From NCBI GenBank assembly GCA_024752435.1, contig CP103020.1, positions 1,922,001 through 1,986,000 of the forward strand: DNA of 64,000 bases, written 5' to 3'. A program made the translations under genes and the position numbers. Positions 59,158 to 64,000 of the stretch are shown here, piece by piece (position 1 is the first letter of the stretch; each line of letters starts with the position of its first letter). A model generated the notes under the pieces. That model did not search any database. It had not been told where the DNA came from and saw only the letters and a list, made by a program, of their open reading frames with translations. This DNA comes from Allantophomopsis cytisporea. Its lineage: Eukaryota > Ascomycota > Leotiomycetes > Phacidiales > Phacidiaceae.

Positions 59158-60224
59158 ATGTCTACATCATCCAACCAACCTATAATTCTTTACCATTATA
59201 TAGGATCCCCCTATACAAAGAGAATTGTCTGGTATCTGACGCTTAGGGGCATTCCATATATCCAATGCGTGAGTCACATGTTCTTGCCCAAGAAGGACTT
59301 CATTGAACAGCGACACAGATGCAACCGCGAATCCTCCCACGACCCGACATTGCGAGCTTAGGTATTAAGTATAGACGCATTCCAATCCTCTCCATCGGCC
59401 GCGATGTCTACCTTGATACACGCCTAATCCTGCAGAAGCTCGAGCAGCTGGCGCCAGAGCGGCCCCGTCTAGCCGCTGATTCAAGTCCCGAGCACCGCGC
59501 CATCCAGCGGCTGTTTGAGGTGCTCGCTATAGACGGCGGGCTATCCAGACGTGCCGTACAGTTGATACCCGCAGATTCGCCCATGCTGAGAGATCCGGCT
59601 TTCCTCAAGGACCGAGCCGACTTCCTCGGCGGTGCAATGACCTTGACAGCCGAGGCGTTGAAAGCCGGCCGCGGGGAGGCGATCAACGAGGTCAGAAATG
59701 CTTTGGACTTTCTGGAGACAACACTGCTGGCCGACGGCCGGGAGTGGCTCCTTAATACGGAGACGCCTAGCCTGGCAGATATCGAGGCTGTGTGGCCGTT
59801 GCACGCGGTTGCTTCGATCTTGGGAACGCTTCCGCCGGACCAGATCTCTGTGGCACTGTACCCGAAAGTCTTCTCCTGGATTGACAGGTTCGAAAGGGCC
59901 GTGTCGAGCGCGGGAAAGATGTTACCCGCGCCTCAGACAGTGCCTGGGGAGCAGGCCACGAGAATCATAGTGTCCTCGTTATATAATGAGACGGATGGCC
60001 GAGTCGATGAAACCGATCCCGTGGTACATCAGCAGAGCCTTGATAAAGGACAACTTATACAATTCTGGCCGACGGATAGCGGCTCTGCGCATAGAGATAC
60101 GGGCAAGCTTGTGAGTATTAATAGTAAGGAGGTAGTTATAGAGACCATGGCCGGGGACACGGCAGTGCGAGTTCATGCACCTAGGCACGGGTTTCGAGTA
60201 GGTGCTTACAGTGAAACGGAGTAG
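59158..60224 (+). CDS. Glutathione S-transferase-like protein
   Basis: Exon 1 is 59158-59268, the intron is 59269-59318 (GTGAGT...CACAG), and exon 2 is 59319-60224; the product is 338 aa. The N-terminal thioredoxin-like GST domain starts with a strand and SPYTKRIVWYLTLRGIPY, then (across the splice) ILPRPDIASLGIKYRRIPIL and the GRDVYLDTRLIL segment containing the cis-Pro region and D-T-R in place of the usual glutathione-binding E-S. A helical C-terminal domain covers about 100-225 (WLLNTETPSLADIEAVWPL is the GST C-domain core). The last 90 residues form a beta-rich extension seen in a fungal subgroup of GSTs. Substrate unknown; such proteins often act in detoxification. Exon 2 is visibly richer in G+C than the flanks, which might indicate separate ancestry or escape from decay. 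Confidence 0.82.
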
Positions 60225-62440
60225 TAAATACAAGCAAGGAACCCTACTCAAATCAAGAACTGTAAGTCTGCTTCCGGCGTGTAATGGTGGTATTCCTATT
60301 GAATGGCAAGTAGGGTAGTTAGTAGCTCAACTCATCCACTACACTGGCTTTGTATCTATGATTGGTTGATCCATTTATTCTTCGAGTGAGAGATTACATT
60401 TGCCAATATACATCGATCACAATACGTTGTTGTTCTATAGTAGCTAGTTATCATGTTGGATTAGGCGACCCTTGATGTAGGAGGTGACCGATTGTCACAG
60501 GACAAGACTGAATGGACAGAGCAGTGATAGGTTTGACTTCCCTTGTCCTTAGATAACGGCGTAGAAATAAAGAGCCCAACCCTTGTCGTATAAACGTATG
60601 ATGATACTCTAACACTGATTGTGAGTGGATAAGTGCTAGGTGCATACACGCAGTAAGATCATATGATATGACAGCGGGATAAATGTGTAGTGTGTACAGT
60701 CAGTTACTTGATGTTTACCGGCATTCTGAAACACGCATACGTAACCCTACTTCTGTTGTCACCTCCAGCCGAATTGCATATTCCAGTACTACGACCAATA
60801 CATGCCTATGTCCACTTTCGTTCGCCCTCATCACGTCGCCGTTGATAGGTCTTCGAAGAAATGCGCTCACGTATATACACGAATGATATGTCACGAGCAT
60901 ATCATTCGCACCTACAAAATGGCATGGGACATGTATAGCGAAAACCCTTCTCTATCCTACCACGATCCACACTTTCCTTCGATGTTTACATGCATCCGGC
61001 GGTATCGTGCATGTCGATCTCCATTCCAACTCATTCTCCACCCATCGAACGTGCATCTGTCCAAACTCTGTGGGTGGCTGGAAAGTATATCTAGCGTTGC
61101 CGGAGTGAATCTCAGGGTTTGAGACATGAACCAAGCACCAACCAAACTCTAATTGGTTGACCGAGTTTCTGATCTTCCAAGGCACAGGATGTACTGTGCA
61201 TTCCCTGCATCGTGCCCGTACGTGTGTGCGATGTAACAAACATTTTGCAGTCTAGATCTCTGGAGCTTCACTGTGTAGCAATTTGAATGAGAGCTTGCTT
61301 GGGTATATTTTTTGCTTTACGAGCTACCTCTTACATGTGTAATTGATCATCTTCACGTATCATGTTTAAGCTGGTCAAGGAATTATAAAGACGATAGATC
61401 AACTGCATGTCATTCATGGCGGGGCTAAACAGAAGAACCCTTCATAAGCTTCTTCAAGTGATGATGAGGCTACATATAATGGCGAGTTGTATGATGATGA
61501 TGTGTTTCGCGTTTGAGAACCTCGAGAGTAGGGGATCTTCAGAAGAGTCCTCTTCGACACATGGGAACCTGGGCTGTGTACCGGTCTGCGCTTGTCTGTC
61601 ATAAGAGCCGAGTCAAGCTCTACTTTATATAGATATAGGCAGTTCATTGTGATATTCGCTTATATTCTCCAGTGGTTTTACATATTGTTCACAATACTAA
61701 TAAGTTCAATGATTAGGAGCTCTTATGTGCAAGCGGGAAGAATAACGTAAAGAACAATCAATGATCATCTCCTACTGCATGTTTGAAATTTCAACACATC
61801 CTCGCATGCTTATTCCAAGCCAGACTTAATCGTTGCCGATAACAATATCTCAAGTGATCTCTACGCCCAATTGCACTACAGATATAAAGTTACCAGCATA
61901 CCGAACAAGATTCGAACGAACTATCCACATCTACGATTACAAATGATTGAACCCCAACCTCAAACGTTTCTGCAACAAATCCTCCAGTCTCACGGAGGAA
62001 TAAAGTCATGTGTGCAGGTTACACTTTCAAAGGATGTGGATATCGTCGCCTCTCAACTCCTATATATCAAGTATATATTCGTTGTTATACATCCTGTCGT
62101 CACTCTGTCACTCGACAGCATAGACAAGATGGATTACCTTCCAGACAAGAAGATCCGGCTCATCCTTCAAGAGCCCCCCAATGTATTCATATCAATTGAG
62201 TGAGTTAACCGGCTCCTCTCTTCTGACCAACCTCCAGCCGCCCTTTTAACGAAGTACTTTGTACTCAAACCAGATCACTGCTCTACTTATAATACCATGA
62301 GTTTGAAATCAAGCATCACTTACAATCGGTATGATTAGGCATGAGGTATAGTTTCATTATTCCAGATATTCATTATGGTGCTTGACTACAATTGAAGATA
62401 TGGTATTATGGTAGTCGAGATAAAGTTTTGCTTATTATAG
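60225..62440. other. Gene-poor A+T-rich region
   Basis: 2.2 kb with no recognisable gene. Frames at 60802-61122 (+), 60952-61239 (-) and 61871-62203 (+) have ambiguous composition and no family features. Confidence 0.5.
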
Positions 62441-64000
62441 CTATGCGAGCTGAGGAAACTTGTCCCATTTCCACTTCACTTCCCGACCAACTTCGCCAGG
62501 TAGAAACTCCTCAAGGACCATCTGTATATATATGTTCTTTGCAATATCAACCGCTGTCTCACCCTCGCCATTCCTTGCGTCTTTATCTACGCTTTGAAGC
62601 AGCAGATACTGCATCAACCACATTATTCGATATAAGTTTTGTCCATTAGCCCACTCTGGCAACTTCGCACTCAGATGTATAGGTGTGAAACCATTTACAT
62701 CTGCGGCGTTGAGATCAGCGCCCGCTTCTGCCAGACGCCGAAGAAGTGTCAATTCTAAGGACTCCTTTTCTACCTATGGACGCGGGTCTAAGGAATCGTT
62801 CCCCAATTCTAGCATGCATGTGACTGCCCAGTGGAGAGAAGTTTGTTGGAGAGATATTTCTAGCGATCTAGGTATACAATATGGGGGGTATTGGTTCACA
62901 GGCGCCATGCCAGTAGAAACATTTCATCAAGGATAAGTTTTGGTGTTGTTGTTGATACAAGTAATGTGTCCGCTCCGTATTGAAGCAGTGCTAGGGTAGC
63001 AACAGTGACAAAGTCCTTTTAAACACTGTTAAATACCAAATGTAGAGCTATCTATCCTAGGCGCGTCTGAATATTTCCTTGTGCACCAACTTCGGGGAGA
63101 GCAACAACTGCATTTGGATCGGGGTCTGTTCGTTCTTGATAGGCTGCTGTATGGAATGGTGTTAACGTTGCGGAGCTCTGAGCATGTACATCAGCTCTTC
63201 GGGCCAGTAGTACACGGATGGGCCGCATAGTAGAGTGGTGTTTCCATATATTCAGCTTTGAATCAGTAGGGCACTTTTGTCGAGGATCCCAATAATAATT
63301 TCTGCTGTCCAATTCTCTGCTGCGTAGTGTAATACCGTCTTTCCAATCTCACCTACTACACTAGTCGTATCTGAAGATCTATCAATCAACAGTGGTATAC
63401 TTTCCCTGTCCTATTTTATTCCACCTTACCCCTGTAATTCGTAAGCGCTAGATAGAGAGCAGTGAATCCTGTTAGATCCTGCTCAGCTTAAGATCAGCAT
63501 CTACGCCGTGGTCAAGGAGGAGCTTGACGGCGGGTAGAAGTAGTACATCTGCTCTGGACAGGTATATGCAAGGCCGTCTCTCCCGGTTTTATAAATCATT
63601 GATTGATACTGACGATAGTACTGCTTAATAGAAGTGTTATAATATTGATGTTGGCAGGGTCATCGGGGATGGAAGTATATTGAGTCCATATCACGTACTC
63701 CTCCGTGCGAAAATGTTTGTATCTGCAAGCGTAGTGTAAAGCATTGGCACCATCCTTATCATCGATGGGTCGAGATACATTATGTTCTTCTTTCGAAAGA
63801 TACCGGACTTGATCAAAGTTGTTGATTGTCGATTGCAGTCTTCATGAACTGGGTTGCCATTTTCGCACTACAGCAAAGGGTTGACCTTATACCGGTGAGT
63901 GTGTTTGTTTGGAATGAAAAGCCATGAGGTCTGACTCATGTAAGCTACATAAAGTAGAGGAGAAACATGGCTATGGCGATGTTAAATTTGTAGTTATGAG
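62441..64000 (-). pseudogene. Broken ankyrin-repeat gene, runs off the right edge
   Basis: The minus strand encodes ankyrin-repeat pieces in more than one frame: near 63,780-63,700 DDKDGANALHYACRYKH; near 63,600 GETALH; near 63,540-63,490 AVKLLLDHGVDADLKL; 63,260-63,100 VLLARRADVHAQSSATLTPFHTAAYQ; 62,860-62,810 TSLHWAVTC; 62,750-62,660 LAEAGADLNAADVNGFTPIHLSAK; then GEGETAVDIAKN and the stop at 62441-62443. Stops interrupt the series, including a TAG just before the last repeat block (about 62,774), and I could not join the pieces with standard introns. Such repeats are usually the C-terminal part of fungal NLR-like or other ankyrin proteins; the N-terminus would lie beyond the window. Confidence 0.65.

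Noticed and set aside
61871..62203. 110-codon plus-strand frame
   Set aside because: Mildly protein-like but without conserved features or neighbours to support it.

Overview
This is a stretch of nuclear DNA from a filamentous ascomycete. Short GT-AG introns (mostly 48-90 bp), stop-to-stop coding of classic fungal housekeeping proteins, long intergenic regions and relics of fungal accessory families (AAA, ankyrin, 2EXR) all fit. Protein style and intron size resemble Leotiomycetes (Sclerotiniaceae-like), but that placement is inference. No rRNA, tRNA, CRISPR array or intact transposon was recognised.

Layout. Positions 1-51,324 form a conserved core arm: the 3' part of MED13/SSN2 (+), a small unknown gene (+), a putative tiny three-exon gene (-), the NPC1/NCR1 sterol transporter (-), a 2EXR-domain gene (+), NMN adenylyltransferase (-), the UFD4/TRIP12-type HECT ubiquitin ligase (+), a CUE2-like CUE/Smr nuclease (+), a 97-codon unknown (-), ADE13 adenylosuccinate lyase (+), a Rec114-like meiotic protein (-), RSC9 (+), a 7 kb region with no supportable gene, a mitochondrial short-chain dehydrogenase (+), VPS27 (-) and DOA4 (+). 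Exon boundaries were worked out by hand from splice sites and reading-frame continuity.

Positions 51,325-64,000 look like an accessory arm. They hold a decayed DUF7708-like/AAA ATPase relic, a DAL5-type MFS transporter with a GC-AG intron, an A+T-rich tract with an in-frame 18-bp minisatellite, a gene for only the TMD0 membrane module of an ABCC transporter, a fungal glutathione S-transferase-like gene that is visibly richer in G+C than its surroundings, and a broken ankyrin-repeat gene running off the right edge.

How the genes work together. Most neighbours are unrelated housekeeping functions. The exception is VPS27 (ESCRT-0 ubiquitin receptor) and DOA4 (the deubiquitinase that acts late in the same endosomal sorting route), which diverge from one shared 952-bp region. 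UFD4 is a further ubiquitin-system gene, and CUE2-like carries a ubiquitin-binding CUE domain. REC114-like and RSC9 also share a divergent promoter (570 bp), as do NPC1 and the 2EXR gene (505 bp).
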